Assembly (NCBI GenBank): GCA_910574345.1
Contig: CAJSZV010000004.1
Span: 124,001-188,000, forward strand
Direction: 5' to 3'
DNA length: 64,000 nucleotides
Source of the DNA: Clostridiaceae bacterium
GTDB taxonomy: Bacteria; Bacillota; Clostridia; Lachnospirales; Lachnospiraceae
The notes under the pieces were generated by a model that saw only the letters and a program-made list of their open reading frames with translations, did no database searches and had not been told where the DNA came from. Position 1 is the first letter of the stretch. The number at the start of each line of letters is the position of its first letter. Below are positions 22,894 through 32,642 of the stretch, piece by piece. Made by a program: the position numbers and the translations under genes.

Positions 22894-24273
22894 ATGACCA
22901 TAGATTTGCCCCAGGCCTTCAGACAGGAGATGAAGTCTCTTCTTGGAGAAGACTATGATGCTTATTTAAAGAGCTTTGAAGAGCCGCGGAGCTTTGGGCT
23001 TCGGGTGAACACTCTGCGCTTAAGCGTCAGGGAATGCAGGGAGAAGCTTTCCTGCCGGACAGAGCCTGTGCCCTGGATTGACAACGGGCTTTTTTATGAG
23101 GGGGATGAGGTACGGCTCTCCAAGGATCCCTACTACTACGCAGGCCTGTATTATCTCCAGGAGCCAAGCGCCATGACGCCGGCTGCCCTGCTTCCAGTGG
23201 AACCGGGGGATATGGTACTGGATCTGTGCGCCGCCCCAGGCGGAAAGAGCACGGAGCTGGGAGCCAAATTAAAAGGAAAAGGCATGCTTGTGGCCAATGA
23301 CATCAGCACTTCCAGAGCCAGGGCCCTTTTAAAGAATCTGGAGGTATTTGGGATTCCCAACATATGTGTCACCAGCGAAGCCCCGGAAAAGCTTTCCCAG
23401 TCATTCCCTGAGTTTTTCGACAAGATTCTGGTGGATGCTCCCTGTTCCGGGGAGGGCATGTTTCGGAAAGATCCTCAGATGGTAAAGGACTGGCTGACAA
23501 AAGGCCCGGATTACTACTGTACCATACAGAAGGAGATTACCGGGGAAGCGGTGAAGATGTTAAGGCCCGGCGGATATCTTATGTATTCCACCTGTACCTT
23601 TTCCACAAAAGAGGATGAGGATGTGATAAACTGGATATTCCGCAACTTTCCCGACATGGAACTGCAGCCCCTTCCCCTGTTTGAAGGGGCGGAAGGCGGC
23701 GTGAGAATGCCGGGCTGTATCCGCCTGTTTCCCCATAAGCTTCGGGGGGAAGGACATTTCATGGCTCTCCTCCACAAGAAAGAGAGGGAAAAAAGCCAAA
23801 GCCCGTTCGCAGACTTTGACAGAACAAGAAGACAGGACTGGATTTCAAAGGAACCGGGACTGGATGAGCTGCAGGAATTCCTCAAAAAAACCAAGCTGGA
23901 CTGGGATCTTTCGCGGATCGTGAAACAACAGGATATGGTGTATTACCTGCCTGAGGGATTTCCATCGGGAAAGAAGCTGAGATATCTGCGGACAGGCCTA
24001 TGGATGGGTACATTAAAAAGGGGAAGATTTGAGCCCAGCCAGGTCATGGCCATGGTGCTCAGTGAACATGAATATGAGAATTCCATCTCCTTTGACAGAG
24101 AGGATATGCGGGTGATCCGTTATCTGAAAGGGGAGACCATTGCCCTTGAACCAAAAGAAGGCTCCTTACAGGGCTGGTGTCTTGTGTGCGTGGACGGTTT
24201 TGCCCTGGGATTTGCCAAGGGCTGCAGCACGACGCTGAAGAACAAATATTATCCGGGATGGCGGTGGCAGTGA
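22894..24273 (+). CDS. RsmF/NOL1-type rRNA cytosine-C5 methyltransferase
   Basis: The SAM core contains VLDLCAAPGGKSTELG, DAPCSGEGMFRKD (near residue 181) and STCTFSTKEDE (near 232), giving the two catalytic Cys of the RsmB/RsmF family. The GEGMFRKD signature and C-terminal PUA-like region (YYLPEGFP, LRYLRTGLWMGTLKRGRFEPSQ) point to RsmF-type 16S methylation. 459 aa. It overlaps the following gene by a single base (tgATG). Confidence 0.9.
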   Translation: MTIDLPQAFRQEMKSLLGEDYDAYLKSFEEPRSFGLRVNTLRLSVRECREKLSCRTEPVPWIDNGLFYEGDEVRLSKDPYYYAGLYYLQEPSAMTPAALLPVEPGDMVLDLCAAPGGKSTELGAKLKGKGMLVANDISTSRARALLKNLEVFGIPNICVTSEAPEKLSQSFPEFFDKILVDAPCSGEGMFRKDPQMVKDWLTKGPDYYCTIQKEITGEAVKMLRPGGYLMYSTCTFSTKEDEDVINWIFRNFPDMELQPLPLFEGAEGGVRMPGCIRLFPHKLRGEGHFMALLHKKEREKSQSPFADFDRTRRQDWISKEPGLDELQEFLKKTKLDWDLSRIVKQQDMVYYLPEGFPSGKKLRYLRTGLWMGTLKRGRFEPSQVMAMVLSEHEYENSISFDREDMRVIRYLKGETIALEPKEGSLQGWCLVCVDGFALGFAKGCSTTLKNKYYPGWRWQ

Positions 24274-25155
24274 TGGAGAAAAAAATGCGTCTGGATAAGT
24301 TTCTGACAGACATGGGGGCAGGAACCAGAAGCCAGATAAAGGACATGGCAAAGAAAGGACGAATCCAGGTAAACGGTGAGACGGTAAAAAAGACGGATAT
24401 AAAAGTAGACCCGGCAGCAGATACGGTGGTCTGCGGCGGAGCCCGGGTTGCCTACGCTGCCATGGAATATTATATGCTTAACAAGCCTCAGGGCCTGGTG
24501 TCGGCCACAGAGGACAATCTTCACCGGACAGTGATTGATTTGATAAAAAGCAAGCCGCCGAAGGGCGAGAGCGGGGAGAAGGCACATGTGGCCGGACCCA
24601 GAAGAAAGGATCTGTTCCCTGTAGGACGTCTGGATATTGACACCGAGGGCCTTCTCCTCATCACCAATGACGGAGAGCTGGCTCATCATCTTCTGTCTCC
24701 CAGGCACCACGTGGACAAAGTCTACTTCGCCCAGGTGTCAGGAGCCCTTCCGGAGAATGTGAGAGAGCAGTTTGCCAGGGGAATCACTCTGTCGGACGGG
24801 ACTCCCACCATGGGGGCGGTCCTCACGCTTTTGGATCATGAGCCGAGAAGAAACCGGGAAGACAGGGAACAGGAAACAGGAAACAGACGGACAGGGACAG
24901 GAAGACGGCAAAATCAGCCGGATCCTTCTGACCATAAGGGAAGGAAAATTCCATCAGGTAAAGCGGATGTTTGAAGCCGTGGGATGCAGGGTGGTGTTTT
25001 TAAAAAGGGTTTCCATGGGAAGTCTTAAGCTGGATGAAACCCTGGAACCGGGGGAATACCGTCCCCTTTCCCAGGAGGAAGTGGAAAGGCTGCGCATGCT
25101 CCCTCAGATCTTGGAACAGGAAAACTACAGAAATCAGGACAAAGGAAAAGGATAA
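24273..25155 (+). pseudogene. RsuA/RluB-type pseudouridine synthase, frameshifted at a 7-bp repeat
   Basis: The ATG at 24273 overlaps the previous stop. Frame 1 encodes an N-terminal S4 domain and the catalytic GRLDIDTEGLLLITNDGEL (Asp near residue 118), then runs into low-complexity Arg/Gly-rich sequence and stops at 24974. The missing C-terminus, RILLTIREGKFHQVKRMF through LKLDETLEPGEYRPLS, is in the +1 frame to 25155. The shift falls within degenerate tandem 7-mers (aacagga-like, 24861-24901). Removal of one unit restores a full-length protein. It could be an inactivated gene, a sequencing error, or a slippage-switchable gene. Function if intact: pseudouridylation of rRNA. Confidence 0.8.
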
Positions 25156-25160
25156 CGTAG

Positions 25161-25814
25161 ATGAGACATATACTGAAACACAAGAAAGCGCTGCTGTTTG
25201 ATCTTGACGGAACCCTGGTGGATTCCATGTGGATGTGGAAGCGCATTGATATGGAATTTCTGGGAACCTATGGACAGGAATGTCCTCCGGGGCTTGAACG
25301 GGAGATTGAAGGCATGAGTTTTTCGGACACAGCCCTTTATTTTAAGGAGCGCTTTCACCTTCCCCTTACTCTGGACGAAATCAAGGCTCAATGGACCCGG
25401 ATGTCCATCGACAAATACCGCTATGAAGTCCCGGCGAAAAAAGGGGCCATGGAGTTTTTGGCCTGCGCAAAAAAGGCAGGCATGCTCTGCGGAATCGGAA
25501 CCAGCAATGGCCGCGATATGGTGGATGCGGTGTTAAAATCCCTGCATATGGAGCCCTGTTTTCAGGCGGTGGTCACAGCCTGCCAGGTGAAGGCGGGGAA
25601 GCCGGAGCCGGACATCTACCTGAAAGTGGCAGAAGAGCTGGGAGTAAATCCCAAGGACTGTCTGGTGTTTGAGGATATCCCCGCCGGGATTCTGGCCGGA
25701 AAGAGAGCGGGCATGGCTGTATGCGCCGTGGATGACCAGTTCTCCAGGCATTTGGAGGAAGAAAAACGTTCCCTTGCCGATTATTTTATTTATGATTATA
25801 CGGAACTGCTGTGA
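25161..25814 (+). CDS. HAD superfamily phosphatase (beta-phosphoglucomutase-like)
   Basis: Motif I DLDGT at residues 14-18 supplies the nucleophile and acid Asp. Motif II is IGTSNG, motif III the Lys in VKAGKPEPD, and motif IV FEDIPAGILAGKRAGM. An alpha-helical cap lies between about 20 and 85. The 217-aa enzyme probably dephosphorylates a small phosphosugar or nucleotide; substrate cannot be read. The ATG lies 6 nt after the previous gene's stop. Confidence 0.88.
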   Translation: MRHILKHKKALLFDLDGTLVDSMWMWKRIDMEFLGTYGQECPPGLEREIEGMSFSDTALYFKERFHLPLTLDEIKAQWTRMSIDKYRYEVPAKKGAMEFLACAKKAGMLCGIGTSNGRDMVDAVLKSLHMEPCFQAVVTACQVKAGKPEPDIYLKVAEELGVNPKDCLVFEDIPAGILAGKRAGMAVCAVDDQFSRHLEEEKRSLADYFIYDYTELL

Positions 25815-25827
25815 TTGAGGTGAGAAT

Positions 25828-27768
25828 ATGAAACCGGATTATTTGCCCGTAAGCCGGGCGGACATGAGTGTGCGGGGATGGAACCAGTGTGACTTTGTGT
25901 ATGTGTGCGGGGATGCCTATGTAGACCATCCCTCCTTTGGCCATGCCATCATATCCAGGGTTCTGGAGGCCCACGGCTATAAAGTGGGAATCATCGCCCA
26001 GCCTGACTGGAAAGACAAAAAAAGCATTACGGTTCTGGGAAAGCCCAGACTTAGCTTCCTGGTCTCGGCAGGCAACATGGACTCCATGGTCAATCATTAT
26101 TCTGTGTCCAAAAAACGCCGGGGGGAGGACTCCTACACACCGGGAGGAGTCATGGGAAAACGGCCTGACTATGCGGTAATCGTGTATTCCAATCTCATCC
26201 GGTCCGTGTATAGGGACAGTCCCATTATCCTTGGAGGAATCGAGGCAAGCCTGCGCCGCTTAGCCCATTACGACTACTGGTCCAATAAGCTGAAACGGTC
26301 CGTTCTCCTGGATTCCCAGGCGGATCTGATCTCCTACGGCATGGGAGAGCGGTCCATTGTGGAGATTGCCGACGCTTTAAACAGCGGATTGGACGTGAAG
26401 GACATTACCTTTATTGACGGAACCGTGTACCGCACCAAAAGCCTTGATTCTGTCTGTGACTATGAACTTCTGCCGGATTACGAGGAGCTTTTAAAGGATA
26501 AAAAGGGGTATGCAAAAAGCTTTTTTGTCCAGTACAGCAACACGGACCCATGGAAAGGACGGCGGCTCATAGAGCCTTATGACAAAAAAGTATATGTGGT
26601 GCAGAATCCTCCGGCAAAACCTCTGACCACAGAGGAGATGGACAGGATCTATGACCTTCCTTATATGAGGAATTATCATCCTTCCTATGAGGAGCTGGGC
26701 GGAGTTTCAGCCATTAAGGAGATCAAGTTCAGCCTCATCAGCAGCAGAGGATGCTTCGGCGCCTGCAGTTTCTGTGCCCTGACCTTTCATCAGGGCAGGA
26801 TTATTCAGGCCAGGAGTCATGAATCCCTTGTCAGTGAGGCCAGACTGTTGACCGAAGATCCGGACTTTAAAGGATATATCCATGATGTAGGCGGACCTAC
26901 GGCTAATTTCCGCTATCCCGCCTGTGACAAGCAGATGACTAAGGGAGCCTGCAAAAACCGTCAGTGCCTGTTTCCGGATCCGTGCAAGAACTTAAAAGCA
27001 GATCACGGAGACTATATTGAACTCCTTCGCCGGCTCCGCTCCCTGCCCAAAGTGAAAAAAGTATTTATCCGGTCCGGAATCCGGTTTGACTATATGCTGG
27101 CGGACTCCAAACAAACATTTTTAAGGGAATTATGTGAGCATCATGTCAGCGGGCAGCTGAAGGTGGCGCCGGAACACGTGGCGGACCAGGTATTAAAGCG
27201 CATGGGAAAGCCGGCCAACAAGGTATACCGGCAGTTCGTGAAGGAATACGATGCCATGAATCAAAAACTGGGGAAAAAGCAGTACCTGGTGCCTTATCTC
27301 ATGTCCTCCCATCCCGGCTCCACCATAAAAGAGGCTATTGAACTGGCGGAATACCTTCGGGATCTGGGATACATGCCGGAACAGGTACAGGATTTTTATC
27401 CCACGCCTTCCACCATATCCACCTGCATGTATTACACAGGCTATGACTGCCGGACCATGGAAAAGGTGTATGTTCCTGTTAATCCTCACGAAAAAGCCAT
27501 GCAGAGAGCTCTGATTCAGTACCGAAACCCGAAAAATTATGATCTGGTCATGGAAGCTCTGAAGCTTGGGGGCAGGACGGATCTCATCGGATATGAGAAA
27601 ACATGTCTGATCCGGCCAAAAGGCGGGAACCCTTATGGAAGACACAGAAACGTCTGCGGACAGCCGGAAGCCGGGAAAGGCAGGATGCCCCTTCAATCCA
27701 AAGAGCAGAAGAAATCATCAAAATCCAAAAAGACCATCCGGAATGTCCACAAAAAGAAAAGGGTATAG
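25828..27768 (+). CDS. YgiQ family radical SAM protein
   Basis: 646 aa. The N-terminus (DMSVRGWNQCDFVYVCGDAYVDHPSFGHA) and YSNLIRSVYRDSPIILGGIEASLRRLAHYDYW are family signatures. The radical SAM cluster CFGACSFC is near 309-316, and extra Cys in TKGACKNRQCLFPDPC may hold another cluster. The C-terminal tail is Lys/Arg-rich. Members occur in many anaerobes; the reaction is unknown. It begins 13 bp after the HAD gene. Confidence 0.93.
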   Translation: MKPDYLPVSRADMSVRGWNQCDFVYVCGDAYVDHPSFGHAIISRVLEAHGYKVGIIAQPDWKDKKSITVLGKPRLSFLVSAGNMDSMVNHYSVSKKRRGEDSYTPGGVMGKRPDYAVIVYSNLIRSVYRDSPIILGGIEASLRRLAHYDYWSNKLKRSVLLDSQADLISYGMGERSIVEIADALNSGLDVKDITFIDGTVYRTKSLDSVCDYELLPDYEELLKDKKGYAKSFFVQYSNTDPWKGRRLIEPYDKKVYVVQNPPAKPLTTEEMDRIYDLPYMRNYHPSYEELGGVSAIKEIKFSLISSRGCFGACSFCALTFHQGRIIQARSHESLVSEARLLTEDPDFKGYIHDVGGPTANFRYPACDKQMTKGACKNRQCLFPDPCKNLKADHGDYIELLRRLRSLPKVKKVFIRSGIRFDYMLADSKQTFLRELCEHHVSGQLKVAPEHVADQVLKRMGKPANKVYRQFVKEYDAMNQKLGKKQYLVPYLMSSHPGSTIKEAIELAEYLRDLGYMPEQVQDFYPTPSTISTCMYYTGYDCRTMEKVYVPVNPHEKAMQRALIQYRNPKNYDLVMEALKLGGRTDLIGYEKTCLIRPKGGNPYGRHRNVCGQPEAGKGRMPLQSKEQKKSSKSKKTIRNVHKKKRV

Positions 27769-27783
27769 CAGGGAGGAATTTTT

Positions 27784-28554
27784 ATGAAGATTGCAGTTAT
27801 TACAGGCGCTTCCTCAGGAATGGGGAGAGAAGCAGCGGTGCAGATTGCAGACAGATTTGCAGGGATGGACGAAGTCTGGCTCATAGCAAGAAGAAAAGAA
27901 CGCCTTGAGGAACTGGAAGGACGTCTTCCCGCCCGCGTCAGGTCCTTTGCACTGGACATCACCAGCAAAGACCAGAGAAACCGGTTAAGGGAAGCCCTTA
28001 AAAGAGAAAAGCCGGATGTTAAAATCCTGGTCAATGCCGCCGGTTTCGGCAAAATCGGAAAGGTGGGAGAAACCGATGAGGACACGGAATGCGCCATGGT
28101 GCGGCTCAACTGTGAATCCCTCTGCGCCGTGACCCACATGGTGCTTCCCTTCATGAGCCCCAACAGCCGGATCATCCAGTTTGCCTCAGCGGCATCGTTT
28201 CTCCCTCAGCCCAAATTCGCCATCTATGCGGCCACCAAATCATTTGTCCTCAGTTATTCCAGGGCTCTTGGGGCGGAGCTGAAAAAACGGGATATCTATG
28301 TGACAGCCGTATGCCCGGGACCGGTGGATACGGAATTCTTTGACATTGCAGAGACCAGCGATCAGATTCCTCTGTACAAACGGCTGGTTATGGCCAATCC
28401 AAAGAAGGTGGTCAGACAGGCTTTGAGAGACAGCTATATGGGAAAATCCGTGTCTGTCTACGGATGGACCATGAAGGCGTTTTGGCTTCTGTGCAAAATA
28501 GCGCCCCATGAGTTATTGCTTTTAGCTCTCAAAAAGGAGACGAAAAACCCATGA
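27784..28554 (+). CDS. short-chain dehydrogenase/reductase
   Basis: Classical SDR: NAD(P) binding TGASSGMG (residues 7-14), NAAGFG, catalytic Ser in FASAASF, YAATK (near 147-151) and PGPVDTEF. 256 aa. RRK following the second strand suggests NADPH preference. The closest functional hints are none beyond the fold. It overlaps the next gene by 4 nt (ATGA), implying coupled translation. Confidence 0.9.
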   Translation: MKIAVITGASSGMGREAAVQIADRFAGMDEVWLIARRKERLEELEGRLPARVRSFALDITSKDQRNRLREALKREKPDVKILVNAAGFGKIGKVGETDEDTECAMVRLNCESLCAVTHMVLPFMSPNSRIIQFASAASFLPQPKFAIYAATKSFVLSYSRALGAELKKRDIYVTAVCPGPVDTEFFDIAETSDQIPLYKRLVMANPKKVVRQALRDSYMGKSVSVYGWTMKAFWLLCKIAPHELLLLALKKETKNP

Positions 28555-29123
28555 CAAACCACAAGGAAAAAGGACAGTACGGATACCGGGATGATCACCG
28601 GAAAGTCCAGCTTGCCAAAGTGCTTTTCGGAGCCGCCATGATTCTCATTCAGGCCGGCGCCAGAAACTTCACGGACAATGAGGCAGCCAAAAATATTCTC
28701 ACAGTTATGGCTGTGTTATCCGTTCTTCCCACAGCCAATGCCGCCTCCCCTCTTCTCGCCTCATGGAAGTACAAAACTCCTTCCAGGGACTTTTATGAGA
28801 GAGTAAAAAGGAGGGAAGAGAAAGGGCTCCTTCTCTATGACCTAATCGTCACATCTAAGGAACAGATCATCCCCATAGATGCTGTTCTGATTCATCAGAC
28901 CGGAGTGTTTGCATACGTAAAGGATCATAAGACAGGAGAAAAAAAGGCGGAAGCCTATTTGAACCATATGTTCAAAGCCAAAGGACTGGATCCTTGCGTG
29001 AAAGTCATAAAAGACGAGCAGTTATTTTTAAAAAGGCTGGACACCTTGAAACCCATTCCCGAATCAGAGGACGACGGAAGCGTGGATTATGGGGCCAGGC
29101 TGCTGAAAAGCCTGTCTATGTAA
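28551..29123 (+). CDS. unknown 190-aa protein with N-terminal membrane segments
   Basis: After a charged start, residues 22-70 contain two hydrophobic stretches (LAKVLFGAAMILIQA and ILTVMAVLSVLPTANAASPLLA). A cytoplasmic-type domain follows with KGLLLYDLIVTSKEQIIPIDAVLIHQTGVFAYV, which weakly resembles the nuclease-related NERD fold. It is co-translated with the SDR and lies 14 bp before a RluA-family gene. I do not recognise a family with confidence. Confidence 0.6.
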   Translation: MTNHKEKGQYGYRDDHRKVQLAKVLFGAAMILIQAGARNFTDNEAAKNILTVMAVLSVLPTANAASPLLASWKYKTPSRDFYERVKRREEKGLLLYDLIVTSKEQIIPIDAVLIHQTGVFAYVKDHKTGEKKAEAYLNHMFKAKGLDPCVKVIKDEQLFLKRLDTLKPIPESEDDGSVDYGARLLKSLSM

Positions 29124-29137
29124 AGGAGCGGAAAACC

Positions 29138-30094
29138 ATGAGGGTCATTACAATAAATGAAAAGGACGCCGGACAGCGTCTTGACAAACTCTTGGGCAAA
29201 TATTTCAATCTGGCCGGCAAAGGATTCATCTACAAGATGATGCGGAAAAAGAACATTACCCTGAACGGCAGAAAATGCGACGGAACCGAAAGACTGCAAG
29301 CGGGAGATAAGGTAAAGCTGTTCCTTTCCGATGACACCATCGAGAAATTCTCCTGTGTCTCAGTGCAGAAGGTGAAAAAGACGAGGCTCAATATTGTCTA
29401 CGAAGATGAACATATACTGCTGATTAATAAACCCTCAGGCATGCTGTCCCAAAAGGCAAAGGACGGGGACGAGTCCCTTGTGGAGTATGTGACGGATTAT
29501 CTTCTTGACACCGGGGCGCTGACGGAAGAAGACTTAAGAACCTTCCGCCCTGGTATATGCAACCGCCTGGACCGGAACACCAGCGGCCTTGTAGCCGCGG
29601 GAAAATCTCTGCCCGGACTGCAGATTATGGCGGAGCTTTTCCGGGAACGCAGCCTGCACAAATATTATTACTGCGTAGTCCGTGGGAAATTGGAAGGAGA
29701 GCAGACGATAAAGGGCTATTTGTCGAAAAATGAACGATTCAATCATGTGACGATCCATGACAGACAGGTGCCGGGAAGTCTGAAGATATCCACAAAGTAT
29801 ACGCCGGTCTCTTACAGGAAAGGTTACACTCTGGTAAGGGTACTGCTGATCACAGGAAGAAGCCATCAGATCCGTGCTCATTTGGCTTCCATAGGTTACC
29901 CCCTGGTGGGAGACAAAAAATACGGAGACGAACAGGTTAACAAAGAGGCGGAGGAAACTTTCGGCATCCGTCATCAGATGCTTCATTCCTATCTTATGGA
30001 GTTCCCCCGGCTCAGAGAACCTCTTGCCTATCTGTCAGGGAAAAACTTTACAGCACCTCTGCCTCATGAGTTCACGAGAATTATGAATGGATAG
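29138..30094 (+). CDS. RluA/RluD-type pseudouridine synthase
   Basis: The start is at MRVITINEKDAGQRLDKLLGKYF (29138) behind AAAGGAG; the longer frame overlaps the previous gene. An S4 RNA-binding domain covers about 1-70. The catalytic NRLDRNTSGLV (near 142) aligns with the HRLD motif of the RluA family, and HQIRAHLASIGYPLVGDKKYG follows. It isomerises uridines in 23S rRNA; exact sites are unknown. 318 aa. The lipase frame overlaps its end. Confidence 0.92.
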   Translation: MRVITINEKDAGQRLDKLLGKYFNLAGKGFIYKMMRKKNITLNGRKCDGTERLQAGDKVKLFLSDDTIEKFSCVSVQKVKKTRLNIVYEDEHILLINKPSGMLSQKAKDGDESLVEYVTDYLLDTGALTEEDLRTFRPGICNRLDRNTSGLVAAGKSLPGLQIMAELFRERSLHKYYYCVVRGKLEGEQTIKGYLSKNERFNHVTIHDRQVPGSLKISTKYTPVSYRKGYTLVRVLLITGRSHQIRAHLASIGYPLVGDKKYGDEQVNKEAEETFGIRHQMLHSYLMEFPRLREPLAYLSGKNFTAPLPHEFTRIMNG

Positions 30095-30110
30095 TTCAGA
30101 AAGGCAGGCA

Positions 30111-31301
30111 ATGATGAAGATCAATTACGACAGGTTTCTCACGACAGCTGAGAAAGTACATATTCAGATTCTGCGGATTCTGACCACACTGCTGACCTTT
30201 GCCATGTGGCTTCTGGTTCTTGGCGGTCTTGGGGCTGTCTGGCTTTTTTCCAGATATGGAGTCCGCCTTTCCAGCATTGCCTTGGTTCTTCTGTTTCTGC
30301 TTCTCTACGGCGGTTTTCAAATATTATTGATTTGGGTATCTCTTCTGTGCAGGCGCCTTCGCATTGCCAAACGAATAATCGTATGGACATTTATCTGGAT
30401 TCCTGTAATCAATTTCTTTCTGGCCCTATACGTGAAAGGTTTAGCAGGTCAGGAGATCGACCACACATTGTACAAGATCAGCCTGGACGACGTGAGGGAG
30501 GAGCGGCGGATCTGCAGGACCCGCTATCCTCTTTTGCTGGTTCACGGCGTAGGATTCCGGGATTTCCGCTATTTTAATTACTGGGGCAGAATTCCCAGGG
30601 AACTGGTGCGCAACGGAGCCAGGGTCTACTATGGTCATCAGGAAGCGTGGGGCACCGTGGAAAAGAACGGAGAGATTTTAAAGGAAAAGATCCAGGAAAT
30701 CAAGAGGGAGACAGGGTGCAGAAAGGTGAACATTATCGCTCACTCCAAAGGTGGGCTGGACTCCAGATATCTCATAAGCGGTCTTCATATGGAAGACAGC
30801 GTGGCTACCCTTACGACCATCAGCACGCCTCACAGAGGTTCCATGCTGGTTGACTTTTTAAAAAGGCTTCCTGACAGGGTGTACCGCATGGTGTGCAGAT
30901 GGATTGACCTGTACTTCGGAAAAATGGGAGACAGGTATCCTGACGCCTACACTGCCAGTTCTCAGCTGTCCACAGCCTATGCCGAAGAATTCAACAGGAA
31001 GTATCCCGATGCGCCGGGAATCTACTACCAGAGCTTTGCAAGTCTTATGAGCTGCGGACTCAGCAGCAAGCTTCTGTGTATTCCTTACTGGGTGTTAAAA
31101 GCCTTAGACGCCCCCAACGACGGCCTGGTAACAGTGGAATCGGCCAGATGGGCGGATTTTAAGGGGGTTCTGACCAATACCCATATGAGGGGGATTTCCC
31201 ACGGCGACATGATCGACCTGACGCGGGAAGACTACAGAGGATTTGACGTGACGGAGTTTTATGTGAAGCTGGCGGAAGAACTGAAGCAGAGAGGATTTTG
31301 A
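30111..31301 (+). CDS. membrane-anchored lipase/esterase-like alpha/beta hydrolase
   Basis: Three hydrophobic segments lie in the first 110 residues (LTTLLTFAMWLLVLGGLGAVW, LVLLFLLLYGGFQILLI, IVWTFIWIPVINFFLAL). The hydrolase domain starts with YPLLLVHGVGFRD and has the nucleophile AHSKGG near 211 and a late DGLVTVESARW and HGDM. It resembles triacylglycerol lipase/PGAP1-like proteins. The ATG pair at 30111/30114 follows AAAGGCAGG; a longer start at 30087 lacks a site. The substrate is unknown. Its stop lies 20 nt before recU. Confidence 0.8.
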   Translation: MMKINYDRFLTTAEKVHIQILRILTTLLTFAMWLLVLGGLGAVWLFSRYGVRLSSIALVLLFLLLYGGFQILLIWVSLLCRRLRIAKRIIVWTFIWIPVINFFLALYVKGLAGQEIDHTLYKISLDDVREERRICRTRYPLLLVHGVGFRDFRYFNYWGRIPRELVRNGARVYYGHQEAWGTVEKNGEILKEKIQEIKRETGCRKVNIIAHSKGGLDSRYLISGLHMEDSVATLTTISTPHRGSMLVDFLKRLPDRVYRMVCRWIDLYFGKMGDRYPDAYTASSQLSTAYAEEFNRKYPDAPGIYYQSFASLMSCGLSSKLLCIPYWVLKALDAPNDGLVTVESARWADFKGVLTNTHMRGISHGDMIDLTREDYRGFDVTEFYVKLAEELKQRGF

Positions 31302-31321
31302 CTCACGGGAGAACAGACCAT

Positions 31322-31855
31322 ATGGGAACATGGAACAGCCGGGGCCTTAGGGGCTCCACCTTGGAAGACATGATTAATCACAGCAATGAAGTATATCGGG
31401 AGAGAAAACTGGCTCTCATTCAGAAAGTCCCTACCCCCATTACGCCCATTACCATAGACAAGGAGACCAGGCATATCACCCTGGCCTACTTTGATCAGAA
31501 GAGCACCGTGGACTATATAGGAGCGGTTCAGGGAATCCCCATATGCTTTGACGCCAAAGAGTGCGCGGTAACCACCTTTCCCCTGCAGAATGTCCACGAA
31601 CACCAGGTGCGGTTTATGAAGGAATTCGAGGAACAGGGCGGCATTGCCTTTATTGTGCTTCACTGGACAGCGAAAGACGAGATCTATTATATTCCTTTTG
31701 ACGAGCTTTACGGCTTCTGGAACCGGATGCAGAATGGGGGGAGAAAAAGCTTTACCTATGATGAAATAGACAAATCCTGGAGAATAGGACGGCAGAGAGA
31801 TGTTCTGGTCCATTATCTGGAGCTGATCAGCAGAGATCTGGAAAGAAGGGGCTGA
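31322..31855 (+). CDS. recU: Holliday junction resolvase RecU
   Basis: The 177-aa protein matches the RecU pattern: LEDMINHSNEVYRERKLALIQKVPTPITP, DYIGAVQGIPICFDAKEC, and the Phe/Glu-rich PLQNVHEHQVRFMKEFEEQGG. Catalytic acidic residues are in STVDYIG and CFDAKEC. RecU resolves recombination intermediates and modulates RecA. The start is the ATG at 31322, with GGGAGAAC upstream. In Bacillus recU pairs with a penicillin-binding protein; here it follows a lipase gene. Confidence 0.93.
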   Translation: MGTWNSRGLRGSTLEDMINHSNEVYRERKLALIQKVPTPITPITIDKETRHITLAYFDQKSTVDYIGAVQGIPICFDAKECAVTTFPLQNVHEHQVRFMKEFEEQGGIAFIVLHWTAKDEIYYIPFDELYGFWNRMQNGGRKSFTYDEIDKSWRIGRQRDVLVHYLELISRDLERRG

Positions 31856-31895
31856 TACACTGACGGCAGAGCTAAGCGCCAGCAGTACCAGCCCC
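31849..31895. other. hairpin between recU and the convergent TetR gene
   Basis: ggggctg and cagcccc at the ends can pair around a structured 30-nt interior. No T tract follows, so termination is uncertain. Confidence 0.3.
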
Positions 31896-31926
31896 ATTGG
31901 ATTCACTCAAATACAGTTGTTCTTTC

Positions 31927-32520
31927 TCAAACCGGAAGGATAGGGCAAGATTCCAGATACTCAGGAAGCCCCTGAACGCCAGGACAGATCAGCTGAATGG
32001 TCAGACTGATCAGCGTCTCCAGCGGGATAGGCTTTTCATCTAAAATCCACTGGCGGTACATTTCCAGAATACTTGTATTCAAGTATGTAATCAGGAGATT
32101 GCGGGTATAGTGCTCCATAGATCCTGACAATCCTCCTACATTTGTTTTGTTGATTTTTTGAGTTACCCGGTCACTAATGTAATGGAAATTTCTGTTGCAC
32201 ATGATTTTCTCGTGAATCGTATCTTGCTTGGAGATAAACAGTAAAAAAGAACGGATAATATCTGGTACATCGGAAAGCGTATTCATCTGCTGCGTTTCGA
32301 TGATATAGCTCTGAGCAATTTCTTCTATCACTTCATCCAATAATTCATCCAGGGCTGAATAGTGGAGATAAAAAGTTCGGCGGTTAATACCAGCCCGATC
32401 CGTTAGCTCCTGGATCGTGATCTGCTCATAATCCATGTCTAATAGCATCTGACGAAATGTACTGCGAATAGCGGTGCGGGTACGCCGGACGCGTAAATCG
32501 GCTTCTTGTTTATGTCTCAT
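31927..32520 (-). CDS. TetR/AcrR family transcriptional regulator
   Basis: The N-terminal HTH is visible: RTRTAIRSTFRQMLLDMDYEQITIQELTDRAGINRRTFYLHYSALDELL, followed by a variable all-helical ligand/dimer domain. 197 aa. It is divergent from a DUF2232 membrane protein, with a 21-bp perfect palindrome between them, so local repression is likely. The effector is unknown. The C-terminal region resembles the DhaS-type TetR group, but that is weak. Confidence 0.9.
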   Translation of the reverse strand: MRHKQEADLRVRRTRTAIRSTFRQMLLDMDYEQITIQELTDRAGINRRTFYLHYSALDELLDEVIEEIAQSYIIETQQMNTLSDVPDIIRSFLLFISKQDTIHEKIMCNRNFHYISDRVTQKINKTNVGGLSGSMEHYTRNLLITYLNTSILEMYRQWILDEKPIPLETLISLTIQLICPGVQGLPEYLESCPILPV

Positions 32521-32642
32521 AAGTGTCTCCCAGATTAGTAATATATTAGTAAGTGTTGTTATGATATATCATTATAATATGAGAAGCCAAAAAAAGCAAG
32601 AGTGGGAATGGGAGTATTTGGGTGCTGAGTAAATGGGTTGTG

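Noticed and set aside
24772-25155. separate 127-aa gene after the pseudouridine synthase
   Set aside because: Its second half is the missing C-terminus of the synthase and its start lies inside that gene; it is part of the same broken gene.
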